A stretch of 64,000 bases of DNA. Source: Mytilisepta virgata. Taxonomy: Eukaryota > Mollusca > Bivalvia > Mytilida > Mytilidae. The notes under the pieces are model-generated. The model did no database searches and had not been told where the DNA came from. It saw nothing but the letters and a program-made list of their open reading frames with translations. Positions 10,440 to 22,107 of this stretch are shown piece by piece; the first letter of the stretch is position 1; each line of letters starts with the position of its first letter. The stretch lies in NCBI GenBank assembly GCA_028015205.1, contig CM051516.1:24852593-24916592 (forward strand), written 5' to 3'. Both the position numbers and the translations under genes were made by a program.

Positions 10440-11150
10440 TCAACCCAGTGAAAACTGAAAAAAGCTCAGATCACAAGCTTAAACTTACAATTTTTGAAAT
10501 TTGACCCTAGTGGGCCCCTGGTATAAAAATCGAAATTCTAAATCTTTATTGTGCAACTCAGTACATATAGTGTAGGACAATACTATATATAAAAATAAAT
10601 GAATGTTCCCCCTCAAGCTGGCCTGTAATACTTGAAAATACTGCAATTTTCCAAGTTATAAAGGGGCATAACTCTAAAACGGTAAATGACTCACAGCCCA
10701 AATTCGAATTGTGTCTGAGTGTTGTGGTTCGTAGCATTGTGTACGAGTTTCATAAAATTTGGATGAAGTAAACTTAAGTTAGAGAGCGGAAACGAAAAAT
10801 TTAGCATTTTTCCAAGTTATAAAGGGCATAACTCTAGAACAGTAAAGGACTCACTATCCATATATGTTTGACAATACTGTATAGAAATAAAATGCATAAA
10901 TTGAAAAACAATAGACAAGTTTACGTCAAAAGCTAAAATTGATAGTTTTTCCAAATTCAACCCTAGACCCCAATTTTAGTAAATCAAAATTCTAAAACCG
11001 TATTGTGCATCTGCATATGGTGTATGACAATACCGTATAGAAATAAAATTCATAAATTGAAAAATGAAAGAGGAGTTAAGGTCAGGGGCCTAAATTGACA
11101 GATTTTCGAAATTCGACCCCTGTTGGCCCCAGTTATGGAAAATCAAAATT
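10440..11150 (+). repeat. Type G tandem repeat, about 155-160 bp
   Basis: Units contain AAAATTCATAAATTGAAAAA, TTTTTCNAAATTCGACCC, GGCCCCAATTTTAG, AAAATCAAAATTCTAAAACC and TGGTGTATGACAATACCGTA. The CATAAATTGAAAAA anchor is at about 10891 and 11051. Related copies: 21500-21970 and 5716-5850. Non-coding. Confidence 0.8.
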
Positions 11151-11269
11151 CTATTTAAATATCGATTGAAACAAGAAAAATGGTACACTCAGGTATAAAT
11201 TTCTAGTTGCCATATTTCGTGAAGTACCACTCTGATTCTGACAAAAGAAGTATTCTGAAGATGAAATAA

Positions 11270-11733
11270 CAAACATGTCAAAATTTCTTATAGACACCTT
11301 ATTTGTTAAATTTGGCGGTCGAATTTTTCAACAAACAATCGGCATTCCAATGGAAACAACTGTGCCCCTCTTCTCGCCGATCTGTTTCTGTACTCATATG
11401 AAGCACTTCTTTGAAAACGAAAAAAAACTAACCCAATCCTTTAATTTCCCTGTTCGTTATATATGACGTGTTGTCGTTAGTTAACGACAAATTTCTGCGT
11501 CTCATCTACCCCAGTGCGCTTGATACTACAGATACATCGAAGTCCGCTTCATATTTGTATTTGTTTCTTGAAATAGACAACGACGGCATTTAAAGACAAA
11601 ACTTTATGATAAACGTGACGACTTCAACTTTCCTATTGTCAACTTTCACTTCTTGAGTAGCAATATACCAGCATCGCCTGCATAATTATGGCATCTACGT
11701 TTCTCAGCTTATCCGATATTCAAGGGCATGCAT
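11270..11733 (+). pseudogene. Reverse transcriptase pseudogene, copy 1 (upstream piece)
   Basis: The frame from about 11275 reads KFLIDTLFVKFGGRIFQQTI then GIPM, the RT palm motif just before the primer-grip region, and later FLEIDNDG and ISQ-type C-terminal motifs in other frames (YDKRDDFNFPIVNF-like at about 11600-11650). It matches an intronless RT family abundant in bivalves and cnidarians (possibly Penelope-like; class uncertain). The frame breaks at the YIDD catalytic box near 11460, where the reading passes a TGA and one Asp is lost. The coding sequence stops abruptly at 11733 and resumes at 13712, because another element is inserted. Confidence 0.75.
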
Positions 11734-12359
11734 ATCAAACATAAACTAAAAGAACTCTCAAAGGAATTTGTTTTCGTCCCAGCTGATAAGGCTTCCAATA
11801 ATATCGTTATTGTTTGACTTAATTTTATATTGAGGTTCTGCAAAAGGAAATCACAAATTCACCTACATTTCAACTGACTCAATTTTCGGAAAATGACATC
11901 TTAACACATATAAACTTATTGCTACCTCTTTAAAAGCACAACCGATTAACATGAAAGTTCCAACTATGTACGGGCTTCCAAAGCTGCACAAAACACCTTA
12001 CAAATATAGATTTATTTCGTCTGCAATGCATTGTTCCACCACTAAATTGTCCATTCTGCTTACTAGTACACTATTGGTACAATCAAAAACCTGGTAAAAA
12101 AATTCAAATAAAGTAGACGAAAACAGTGGTATTAATTACTTTTGGAGTGTAAAAAATACGTTGGAAGTACTTGATAAATTACATGCTCACATTGGTGATT
12201 TCGAATTTGTTCAAAGTTTTGATTTTTCTAGCCAATATATCACTTTGCCTCATAATCTCATTAAGAAAAAAATTCACATACCTAATTAAATGGGCATATA
12301 AAAAGTCAGAATGTGAATATATATGTTGAATCTCTTTTAGTTCATTTTTTAGTAACGAC

Positions 12360-13071
12360 AAACAAAAGAACTATGTCAATTGGACCTCCTTTGATATGAT
12401 AACTGCACTTGAATTTTTACTAGATAACATTTTTGTTCGCTATGGAGATTCCGTATATCGCCAAGTTATTGGAATTCAATAATGACGACTTCAGTATGTA
12501 CACCAAAGAGATTTATCCTGTTGAACTTACTTTAAATAAATCTAATACTAACAATGCCCTTTCCTGGATCTTGATATCTATATCTATAACGGGAAGCTGA
12601 CTACTAAAATTTACGATAAGAGAGATGATTTTTCATTTCCTATTGTTAGTTATCTGTTTTTAGATGGCCACGTTCCATTGTAACCATCGTGTGGTGTTTA
12701 TATATCTCAACTTGTTCGATTCGCTCGTGCATGTAACAACTTATTTGATTTTAACGAAAGAAATCTCTGTATTACTGAAAAATTATTACGCCAGGGATTT
12801 CGATATCACAAACTTTTATAAATGTTATCATCGGTACAAGGACTTCATTCGTAAATATAAATCAACGTGCAAACATCTTATATGTTCAGGTATTTCAGGT
12901 CCTATCTTTTATGGTAATATCTATACAAAGCACAAAAAGTGTCTACATTCGCCTGAAAAGCTAATCAAACCTTTAAACAGACTTATCAACAAGGGATATA
13001 GTTACGATACTGTTGTCAAGGCATTGAATTTAAACGATAGCATTTTTTGGAATTTATATCTTCACTCATAG
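12360..13071 (+). pseudogene. RT pseudogene, copy 2, C-terminal half
   Basis: Contains LLDNIFVRYGDSVYRQVIGI, then jumps directly to NNDDFSMYTKEIYPVELTL: about 55 codons that should hold GTNCAP and the YLDD catalytic box are deleted at about 12480. The C-terminal domain is readable in shifting frames (LDIYIYNGKLTTKIYDKRDD near 12570, ISQLVRFARACNN near 12705). The final 100 codons (KFIRKYKSTCKHLI..., EKLIKPLNRLINKGYSYD) are open to a stop at 13071. Related to, but clearly diverged from, copy 1. Confidence 0.75.
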
Positions 13072-13711
13072 GGTCTTTGCATCTGAAATAAACACATGGA
13101 TTCTATAACCAGTTGTTGGCATGATACGTGTTATGTTTTTCTCGTATAATTTATGATGGCATGATACTAAACCCCTAACGGGAGGGATTGTGGAAGATTT
13201 TCTATATGATATAGACATAATCTTTCAATCAGTTTAATTGAGGTCTGGAGCTGGCATGTCAGTAACTGCTAGTAGTCCTTTGTTAATATATATTGATTAT
13301 TGTCATTTTGCTTATTTTCTTTTGTTACCTTTTTTATCATCGGACTCAGACATATTTTGAACTGAGTTTTACTGTGTGTATCGCTGTATGTTTGTTTATT
13401 CCACATTACCTTGAGCTATAGGGGAGGGTTGAGATCTCAAAAAACATGTTTAACCCCGCTGCATTTTTGAGCCTGTCCCAAGTTAGGAACCTCTAGCCTT
13501 TGTTAGTCTTGTGTGTTTTATTTAATTTTGGTTCATTTTTATGTTTCGGAGTCTATTTGCCGTCCATTTTGATGAACTAGTATACATTATGGTTTGGGTG
13601 CGGAATTTTCTCGCTGCGTCGAAGACCCATTGGTAGCCTTGAGCTGTTTCTGCTCTTTGGTCGGGTTGTTGTCTCTTTGACACACACATTCCCGTTTCAA
13701 TTCTCTATTCT
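13072..13711 (+). mobile_element. 3' UTR of RT element, copy 2
   Basis: Non-coding tail with blocks common to mussel RT elements (GGCATGATACTAAACCCC; TTGAGCTGTTTCTGCTCTTT; GGGTTGTTGTCTCTTTGACA) and a short pyrimidine-rich TTCTCTATTCTAT end, typical of a target-primed retroelement 3' end. Confidence 0.65.
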
Positions 13712-13793
13712 ATGAATTACCCTGACTTTCGACAAAGAGGATTACTGCTGTCACAAAAGCTTCTTAACCAGGGTTTTATCAAGAATAATTTGA
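13712..13793 (+). pseudogene. RT pseudogene, copy 1 (middle piece)
   Basis: Encodes the YPDFRQRGLLLSQKLLNQGF stretch that follows the ISQLIR motif of copy 1; the same stretch is read on the minus strand at 33697-33780. It is cut at 13793 by the solo LTR and continues at 14415. Confidence 0.75.
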
Positions 13794-14414
13794 TGTTATG
13801 ATATTGCAATTATTGTAATTTATCTTGGCCTAATTTGTTTTGTGTGACGTTATAACATGTATAATATGCTTACATAATACTTATAGTTGTTTACCAAATA
13901 ATGTTATAACTGCGCAGTTTAGAAATCACTGGAACAATAATAGACACTGATGGAATGATTAGAACTTTCTATTTGACTTACGTCATAATTCTGGAATAAT
14001 CATAATATGCGATGTGTAATTCAAACTTCTACCGTATTCTAGAAGGATTCTATGGATTTCCGTGGTGTATATATATACGGACGCTGAAGATGGGCTTTCA
14101 GAACAGATCGCATCAGACCAGACATTAAAATTCTTGTGTTCTCAGACGTTGGATTGACACACTTTTATTTACGTTACACACATCATACTAGATTGTAACA
14201 TATTGGACATAGTATTCTGTTTGGATTCCCGCAACAGTGACGAGAAGAATTCCGGATAAAGAAAAGACAAAAGGGACTTATATTTTAACAGTTAAGTTAA
14301 CATTTCAATTGTATAATATTTTTTGTAAACTTGTATATAATAAATCTTGTTAAATTTTATTATTGATTTGTGTCTTTGGTTGGATACAATTTAAAGGTGA
14401 TTTCAGCCGTAACA
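13794..14414 (+). mobile_element. Solo LTR of a Ty3/gypsy element
   Basis: Starts TGTTATGATATT and ends CCGTAACA, giving TGTTA...TAACA inverted ends. It is collinear with the LTR at 34333-34945, which follows a gypsy RNase H remnant and a polypurine tract, so it is an LTR. It has a TATA-like run (14069-14078) and an AATAAA (14339-14344). No primer-binding site or internal region follows; the flanks rejoin the RT copy 1 frame. A 5-bp target duplication is not evident; a 4-bp ATGT on both sides is possible if the end is redefined. Confidence 0.85.
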
Positions 14415-14500
14415 ATGTCATCACTTAGAAAATTGACGGTCGTCATCATGCATTGATTGACGTTTACAGTGTTCCAATATATTAAATGATGTGGCAACAA
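14415..14500 (+). pseudogene. RT pseudogene, copy 1 (last piece)
   Basis: ATGTCATCACTTAGAAAATT onward corresponds to the SSLRKFYGRHH-like motif of the RT C-terminus; the equivalent region is on the minus strand at about 33590-33665. Heavily mutated. Confidence 0.65.
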
Positions 14501-15230
14501 ATTATAGATTACATACACGGAACATTACAAAAGACCAAAGCAAGGGAACATGCCCTTTACTGCTGTTCTTCATCTGAAAGTCGTGCGCAGTGACCCTTCA
14601 ACACAGATGAATCTCGCTACATGAAAAGGGGGTCAGGTCATTGATCCAGAGGGTCAGTGGTATGAAGGTTCACTTAGTCTGAGAGCCATTAGTCCGGCAT
14701 TGGTCGAAAGGGTCGTTTGTTTGAAACTTTGATTACAGTACGCGACAGGTGACATTGTACTGACTTGACTTACCATGTCTTGAAGCTGGGCTCAATCCCC
14801 TTTTCATAACTGACTTGTATTTAGTTTATTGATACAATTTCTGATTCCTGTGGGGCGAGTATTTCCGTACCAAATACAATAAACCCAATTTTTAAACTTA
14901 CCTTCAAGTCTAGGGCTAGTGGAATGGTCTGACGGCGTTTTGCTCGCAACGGACCTGGATTTATTTAGCAGGATATTGTATATTTAAATTTAAATTTCAA
15001 TTTGCAATATTTTATTGGAAAGAGCACGTACGAGGCGTGATCCAAACAGTGAAATGATACATACACACATTTGTACATATAATGAACAGACAATAAAGTA
15101 AAAAAGTTTTTCAGAAAAATTCACAATCATAGAATTTGATCATATTTTCTTGTAAAAAGATGAGTATCTAGATATATAATTATATCTTGTGATTTTTTAG
15201 AAAAATTATTTAATACTCTTGCTGTTCCAA
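14500..15230. other. Spacer, nothing recognised
   Basis: No ORF, repeat or RNA gene recognised. Confidence 0.4.
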
Positions 15231-15234
15231 TAAT

Positions 15235-16135
15235 TTTATATGTTAGTGAAGTGTGTGGAGTTGGTAATAACTTCAAAACTGAAATTTGTGAAGGAAATTC
15301 AAGGTGTTCACTGCAAAGCTTCTAATGCTGCTGGTCTAGCAGAACTCAATAGAAAACCACTAAAGACTAAAATTCAGCTATCGGCAACAAAATTCGTGGA
15401 ACATATTATTAAATGTTAATAAAATTTTTAGAAAAGTTGAAGCAAGCAGTACATGGGTTAAAACTGTAAAACAGTGGTTAAGTAAATTGGGCTTTGCTCA
15501 TTTAAACCTGAATTTAACTAATACAAGCTAATATTTGGAAAGCATTCAACAAAGAATTAATGACCAAGCCCTACAAAATCAAAATAATTTAATCACAAGT
15601 AGCTCTAAATTCGAATTTTTACAGTATACATAAAATAGGTGTTAGACTGCCCTACGTTGATATCTTCAAATTCAAATCTGACAGATCAAAACTTTGTAAA
15701 TTTCGTGTTAGTGCTCACTCCACTGAGATACAAATGTAGAACGAGGAAGACATTTTCAAGTCCATAGACAAAATCGTATTTGTCTGTCATGTAACATAGG
15801 AGAAATGAAGAACATTTTTATTTTTAAATTGTACAAATTATAAACCAGTTAGAGATAATTATATTCAAAAACTAAAAGCCATTTAGTCAAATTATAATTC
15901 ACGTTCCTTATAAAGAGGGCTGTATTAAAGTCAACTGTTAATTTTATAGAAGTATGCTCGTCAAAGAGAAAAACTGTTTAATTCTATTTTACCAATATGA
16001 ATATGTATATTACATTTATTATAACTACTGTGAGTCCCATGGCCTAACTCAGTGCCATAATCATTTATTATTCGCCTTAACCAATTCATTGTAAATGTGT
16101 TTGTGCAAATAAATATTGTCTATACCAGGGATCAC
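15235..16135 (+). pseudogene. LINE reverse transcriptase, C-terminal remnant and 3' UTR
   Basis: In shifting frames: HLKFVKEIQGVHCKASNAAG and LAELNRKPLKTKIQLSATKF (15270-15410), the region after the RT thumb of CR1/L2/Jockey-group LINEs; then KTVKQWLSKLGFAHLNLNL (15450-15520), QRINDQALQNQNNLI (15545-15600), and a C-terminal CLSCNIGEM half zinc-knuckle (about 15780-15810). No catalytic RT motifs are included, so this is a 5'-truncated insertion. The AT-rich tail to 16135 looks like its 3' UTR. Confidence 0.65.
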
Positions 16136-17271
16136 CTCACTGGATAACATACACCATGCACGATGTTGTAACATTTGCGACATGACAGTTTAAACATCAT
16201 ATGTAGTTTCAAGTATTTTTACTGACAGACCTTGTGCATTTTTAATTTAATTTTCTAACCGAAAATCAATTTTTTAAAGCACGGGTGCAAAAAATCTGGT
16301 GTGTGCGGGAATTAAATTTTATTAAAAAAATTGTTCTCTGTTGGGGATAAAAAAAGATATCAATTTTAACTTTTAAGAGGGGGAGACAAGTTTTACAATC
16401 TGCGTTATGCGGGTAAAATATTCTTTTTAATATTGAAAAACTTGATTTGCCAAAACTTGGTGCAGGAAAATCCAAGGAACGAAAAATCAGTTTGGTGTGG
16501 TGATTCTATATTATACGCCAACTCGACATAGGGTGGTATATACTGCATTGACCTCTCGCCCATCCTTCACAGAATTATATGTATTTTGTGTGTATTTTGA
16601 TAGATTTTGTTCATGCTTCGCACAATGAGACTTGCCATAATATAAAATAATCACATTGTACTATTTTTTATTTTCGAAAATTTAGCAGGAGGTTTCGTTC
16701 CTTTTATGGGCATTGGCGGAATTGGCTAATGAAATCTTGTTTACAATGTAAACTTTCTTTTTATTTAACGTTTTATGAATTTGATTTCATTCATATTTTT
16801 ATCATAATTACATGTATTAAGATGATCATACTATGCCGATTTCTCTAGTCGGAGAGGCCCAGTTATAGTCTTGGTTCTGTTTCAGATCCAAAACTTAGCA
16901 ACTACATGTAAAACTCATATAAAAATGGTCTGCAAATAGTTCATGCAAACGTTCGGTGAAATCTACATTTCATGCATGAATTAATAACTGACACTGAAGT
17001 CCAGAGACAGAGCAAACTAAGTATTTTGAACAAATCTAAGATACAATATATAAGCTTGTTTAACACTTGACAGACACCGTCAAATCCCGTAGTTACGAAA
17101 TACCCCAAAAATTAAAAAAAATGACCGATCCACTGCATATATATGCGCAATTATTCTTTTCTTCTTTTGCAATTACCAAATGAATTTACCATCGAAATAT
17201 AAAATACTGTCCGCTATTTCTACACGGCAATCATTGTTAAAGACAACTCTCCACGCCGTCAACAACGGTAT
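16136..17271. other. Spacer, nothing recognised
   Basis: AT-rich; no coding region, RNA gene or repeat shared with the rest of the window was recognised. Confidence 0.4.
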
Positions 17272-18033
17272 TTAAGGATGTATTCTTCTGATGTTTCAGT
17301 CTCCTTGAAATCTCGTTCGGGAATTATTTCCAAAATATGTGATACAAGTGGAAAATATTAAAGAATTTAAAAAATATTATAATCCAACTAAACTCTATGA
17401 AAAAATTATGTACTGACAATAAGTAGTTTTTGAGTAATAAAATTTACAAATTTTACAACTAATCCGCCAGTGTCATCAGCTAAAATGTTGAGAAAATGGG
17501 TGAGGGGTACAAAGAAATGATTTTACCAAAGGTATGTACATCCCATATCAATGATTTTCTTTTTAAAATTTTTCAATATTTATTTTTTCAATCATTTATA
17601 ACAAAGAATTTGAAATTATATGCTCTATGTTTTAAAAAAAAATGAGAAAAACCCTAAATTTACTAAATCGACTGCATTGTCAATTTGACACGAAAAAACA
17701 ACAAAATTTTATAAAACTTTCATATATAAACACCTACCTAAATTTTTTTTAAAGTTAATTTTATTCAAATTGGTCCACTCCAATTTTAGGAAAAGTATGA
17801 AAAAAGTGGAACTGTGATAATAGCCCGAAAATGGGTAAAAATTGATGAAAAATGGGAAAATGATCAAAAATGGGGTACTTTCAAATGACCGTAGCAAAAC
17901 AAAGAAGTGCACCACATATGATTTTTTGTTCAGAAATTACTTTCTTACAGTCATATAAACCTAGAAATTCAGGTTAAAAAATAAAGTTTAATTCTGGAAA
18001 TGTTTGGCTCTTCAGAGGTGTACATCCTTAATA
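17271..18033. mobile_element. Non-autonomous DNA transposon (MITE) flanked by TTAA
   Basis: Left end TTAAGGATGTA at 17272 and right end TACATCCTTAA to 18032 are inverted, and similarity continues inside (TTCTGATG against CAGAGGTG). The TTAA on each side fits a piggyBac-like target duplication, although the GGATGTA terminus is not a classical piggyBac end. The 0.75-kb AT-rich interior has no gene; an ORF at 17709-17915 minus has no motif. Confidence 0.6.
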
Positions 18034-18510
18034 TTAACAAATTCCGTCGGGTGTTGCCTGAAATGATATTATGCACTTTCATAAAGTAAATTTTACGTTT
18101 TGCCCATCTCATGACTACACAGATCAATTCAACATTTATATAATAAACACAACACGTATTTGTAAAAAAAAATAGATATCTTGAAATATATATATGCTAC
18201 GGCTTTACAGCAACGTTGATGTGCACAACGTCTTTATCGATTGAAAAAATCGTTTCGTCTACGACTGCAGCTGGTCAACGTCACGTTCCGTAATATAGCG
18301 TTACCAACGTATATATAAACAGGATTTCCAAGCTACGACTGAAAGGTATTTCCTCTCTATCATACACGAATATAGACCATTGAACTAAATAAGGTAAATT
18401 ATTTATTTTATTAAATTCTTCGATTTCTCATTCATTTCCCATAGTACAAAACTCAGACACGTCTCTAATTGTCCCTGGGTAATTCACCCGGGAGCTTACT
18501 CCATTGAAGA
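18034..18510 (+). other. Spacer with TATA-like sequence
   Basis: No gene recognised. A TATATATAA at about 18310 followed by pyrimidine-rich sequence could be a core promoter for the small ORF at 18512, but AT-rich runs of this kind are common in this DNA. Confidence 0.25.
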
Positions 18511-18511
18511 T

Positions 18512-18589
18512 ATGGCGGAACAAGCTGGACTCAGTGACAGCAGAAGAAAAATTCTAAAAAATGATTCACTGAGACAAGTGCTGGACTAG
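18512..18589 (+). CDS. Short ORF of unknown function near Harbinger-like end
   Basis: ATG in a fair context (GATATGGCGGAA) opens 25 codons, MAEQAGLSDSRRKILKNDSL and five more, to a TAG at 18587. Composition is coding-like (MAEQ start, charged), and it lies 70 bases inside the right inverted end at 18660-18808. It could be a remnant exon of the accessory (Myb/SANT-like) gene that Harbinger elements carry, but no domain can be seen. Confidence 0.25.
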   Translation: MAEQAGLSDSRRKILKNDSLRQVLD

Positions 18590-18659
18590 AGGTAGAGGTA
18601 GCCATAATCAGATAATCAAAATGCAGGTGCTTGGAGCACATAACATACCTCCGTCGCAA

Positions 18660-18808
18660 AAGAGTTCACTCGTATGTGTACTAGTAAACGTAAGTTTACG
18701 TCTACGTTTACGATCAACTTGGTGAAACATTCGCAGCATAAATTGTACGATGATCGTAGGTGTATGCGTAAACGTAAGTCTTACGAATCTGTGTGAAATG
18801 CAGCCCTG
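18660..18808 (-). repeat. Right inverted-terminal-like sequence of a Harbinger-type element
   Basis: On the minus strand it begins GGGCTGCATTTCACACAG and carries ACTTACGTTTACGCATAC and GAATGTTTCACCAAG blocks in the same order as 8946-9065. The two would bound about 9.9 kb, of which most is explained by nested insertions. Confidence 0.5.
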
Positions 18809-18809
18809 A

Positions 18810-19499
18810 ACATAATTATAAACTGTTGCTATGAACGTTTCATCGGTTGCTTTCGACACTATAAATGACCCTGACCCGTTACCTCTCGTTTTCACTTGTA
18901 CAATTAAGGTAAGGTTTGCGCTCTCCCTGGATTTTTACCATTATAATATTGTAGTAATGTGACATATTGTTCACTGGGGGACCCTCTCTTATGTAGTGGC
19001 ATTTTTAAGAAAATCGCCCGTCCAGTCTTTTTGTAAGAACAGCTAAAAATTTGGATTTTTGGTAGTTTTGTCACAATGTATTTATTTTACTAATTTCAAG
19101 AAATAATTTATGTAAGTATTAAAACTATTAACGTTTTTAATGAAAATTGTTAAAATGATTATTTTCTAGATATTATTTATCAAATCTGCATGAAAATTTA
19201 AGAAAAAATCACGAAAACACAACATTTCAACATTTCCTTGCAAAAATAGTGACGTTGCCATGGCAACAAAAACGTGAAAATGTCCTGTTTCCAGATCCCA
19301 CGATTTCATGAAAAATTGAGAACTCATAGATTTAAATATTTCGATTATAATAAAATAATAAAATTCATATGTCCCCGATCTCGTTTCCATGGAAACGGAT
19401 GCTATATTAACCCCTCTTAAACACACAAATAAAGATAAAGTAATTTTTGCATTTTGTAAGAAAATCAATCACTGAGAGACGTTTTGAGGGCATAATTTA
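18810..19499. other. Spacer, nothing recognised
   Basis: No gene or shared repeat recognised; a 100-residue minus-strand open frame at 19166-19468 shows no domain. Confidence 0.4.
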
Positions 19500-19745
19500 T
19501 GTCCCCCGCCGGAACGCAATGCGGGGACACAGAAATGCCGGGCGACCTTCCGTCTGTCCGTTCGTCCTCATTTTAAGGGCTCTCATGCCTATATTAATTT
19601 GGGGAATTTGATGAAATTCATATGGAAGACTTGTTTTGATAGTATCTAGATCAAGTTTAAATTCGAGTGTAATAAAACAAGGTACTAAGCAAATATTGTG
19701 TTTGATCTGTTTAACTTCCACCGTGGCGCAATGTATATTCAACTA
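19500..19745 (+). repeat. Dispersed repeat with CCCCCGC...GCGGGG head
   Basis: ATGTCCCCCGCCGGAACGCA, then GCGGGGACACAGAAATGCCG and a CTTCCGTCTGTCCGTTCG stretch, form a GC-rich head on an AT-rich body. I recall this head as a dispersed bivalve repeat; single copy in this window. Confidence 0.5.
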
Positions 19746-20580
19746 TAAAACATGCCTCATGCATGGAATGTGTGTTTGTTGGGGGTTTTTTGTATGAAAA
19801 ATACTGGATAGTTTTCCCTTTTTATATTCTAAATAGAAATAAGAAAAAACATCAAATTATAAATGTAATAGGCTCTGACCTGCGTGAAGGAACCCTTCCC
19901 TCAGCTAACCATATCCCTGCCAAATCAAAGCTCTACAGTACAAGAGTGGGCGCTGAAGTAGGTGAAGACCAGGAAATCAATGGACATTTTTATTGAACTA
20001 ATGAATTCAAACTACACGTAGCTATTCAAGATCTCTTCTTGAACTATTAAAGGTTAGATTTTCAATTCGTGGAAAGATCAGGTTTTATGAGTTCGTTGTT
20101 TGAATCTTGTAGCAAGTAGCGACTCTATTACATGTACATGTAATAATGATTTATTCACTGTATCCTCATAATTTCTGTCCATGTTAAAGACGATCAGTTA
20201 CTGAAATCTAATAATTCAAAGCATCGGTAATGATGAAGTCGTCCATAAACATGAGACTTTGTCGTTTTAAAAAATATTCACCCAAATCAACGTTAATCAA
20301 TATTCAACACATAGATACACGCTTCGGCAATTGTGTAGACTTTCACCTGTTTCTGGCAAAAAAAATTTTTCTTAAATTGACATTGATCTAGTACACGAAT
20401 GCATTCCAAGCAATAGAACAACGTTTTGATTTTTAATCGTTAAACATGTGATTCGATTCACTGGTACGATGTGTTGACATTTTGTCAGACGATAATTGTA
20501 CGCAACGCTCAAGTGATCAGAACTTTATGCAACTTTTCAATTCGAGTTATCTCCCTTTGACCGCAAACCTTACCTTAAAA
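19746..20580. other. Spacer with unassigned ORF
   Basis: A 77-residue frame (19763-19996) has a modestly coding-like second half (GSDLREGTLPSANHIPAKSK) but no splice context or family was recognised. The rest is empty. Confidence 0.3.
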
Positions 20581-20589
20581 TATAAGCTT

Positions 20590-20900
20590 CTGAATATATA
20601 TATATGGTTGCTAGGTACTTTTCCATCGGTTGCTAAGTACTTTTTCAATGGCTTTGACCCTTGCCTTCAATTTCTATCTCTAGAGCTGAAATATTCGGTC
20701 CTAAACATAAAATATATGGTTGCTAGGTACTTTTCCATCTCTTATTCACTAATTTTTCAATGACCTTGAACCTTGACCTTCCATTTGGACTTGAAGAGCT
20801 ATAATATAGGGCCCTGAGCATAAATTTATATGGCTGCTAGGTACTTTTCTATCAGTTGCTAAGGGCTTTTGCAATAACCTTGATCTTTGACATTTGATCT
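20590..20900 (+). repeat. 112-bp tandem repeat, three units
   Basis: Anchor ATATGG(T/C)TGCTAGGTAC at about 20602, 20713 and 20827. Each unit also has TTTTTCAATGACCTTGA-like sequence. A related set in the opposite orientation (CCATAGCAACCG, CCTAGCAACCATAT) lies at 46480-46760. Confidence 0.85.
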
Positions 20901-20989
20901 TGGTGCCAAAATTTAGATTTTGAATTGATCATTTTTTGTATGACATTTCCTTCCTATCTAATATAGTTTGCCAGATATGAAAAAAGTGT

Positions 20990-21480
20990 CAAAGGCACTA
21001 ACCTATATAAGGATTCGTTGTACGGCTTCGGAACCACGAGAAAAATATACATCTTGTTATTCTGAACATTTTTCTCAATACATTTCATCAGATTTATTTT
21101 ACGGTTTATGAGACAGAGTGGTAACAAGGTTTAAGGTCAGAGGTAAGGTGTGACCTTGACCGTTAACTTTGCAAGTCCAAAGTCTCTACGACCAACCGTT
21201 TATGAGTTTTGACCATTTAAGTGTTCTGTTCAATATTCAAAGGACATTAACTCCTACAAGGAGTCGATATTCTGAGTTGACTGAAACACGACAAAGTTGC
21301 GTCTTGACAAGGTGAACATTTTTCTCAATATATTTCATCGGATAGCTTTTGATGTTTCCGAGAAAGAATGGTAACAAAGTTTAAAATCAGGAGTCAAGTG
21401 TGACCTTGACCTTTGACGTTAAGGTCAATTTCGTGTGACATCAACTCCCCTTTCACTTTAGGTTAGGAATTTAATTTCTA
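20990..21480 (+). repeat. 252-bp direct duplication
   Basis: GAACATTTTTCTCAATA(C/T)ATTTCATC occurs at 21066 and 21318, each followed by GTAACAA(G/A)GTTTAA and GTGTGACCTTGACC. Non-coding. Confidence 0.85.
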
Positions 21481-21499
21481 TATAGCATGGTTCCATACT

Positions 21500-21970
21500 A
21501 CCGGTAGTTCAGAATGTAGATTTTCTAAACAAGGGGCCTACAGGGGTCGAACTTTGAAAAGTTTGAATTCCAGCTTGTGACCTAAACTCGTCTTTCATTT
21601 CATTTCTATACAGTATTGTGATGCACCATATGCAGATGCACAAAAAAGTTTTAGCATTTTGATTTTTTAAAATTGGTACCCACAATACGCATCTGAATAT
21701 GGCGTATGACAATACTGTTTAGAAATAAAATGCATAAATTGGAAAACAAAAGACAAGGTTATGTCACAATCGTAAATTGAAAGTTTTCAAACTTCGACTC
21801 CTGTAGGCCCCAATTCAAGAAAATCAAAATTCTAAAACCTTATTGCGCATCTGCATATGGTGTATGACAATACCATATAGAAAAAAAATGCATAAATTGA
21901 AAAAAGTTTAGGCCACACGCTTAAATTGAAAGTTTTCAACTTTCGACCCCTGTCGGCAGCGATATACCAA
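21500..21970 (-). repeat. Type G tandem repeat, two to three units
   Basis: Carries ATGGTGTATGACAATACCAT, AAATGCATAAATTG, TTTTCNAACTTCGACNCCTG and AAAATCAAAATTCTAAAACC blocks. The GCATAAATTG anchor recurs about 158 bases apart (21731 and 21889). Same family as 10440-11150. Confidence 0.8.
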
Positions 21971-22107
21971 GTAACAAAATTATTTTCACGAATGATACAA
22001 AACTGACACATTTTTGTAATACTGTTTGAAAAAGAAAATTGGACCAAGCGAAATAAAATTGACTACCTTCTAGGGAAACTCGTAAGGAAAACATTCTTTT
22101 AAAATCT

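Larger units (their letters stand above)
11734..13711 (+). mobile_element. 5'-truncated RT element (copy 2) inserted in copy 1
   Basis: Removing this segment joins GGCATGCAT (11725-11733) to GAATTACCCTGAC (13714 on) and restores the RT frame order seen at 33697-33780, so it is a clean insertion. It begins inside an RT N-terminal region (FVFVPADKASNNI near 11770; YGLPKLHKTPYKYRFIS near 11970; DFSSQYITLPHNL near 12220), continues with FLLDNIFVRYGDSVYRQVIG at about 12415, and ends with a 3' UTR and TTCTCTATTCT tail. Confidence 0.7.
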
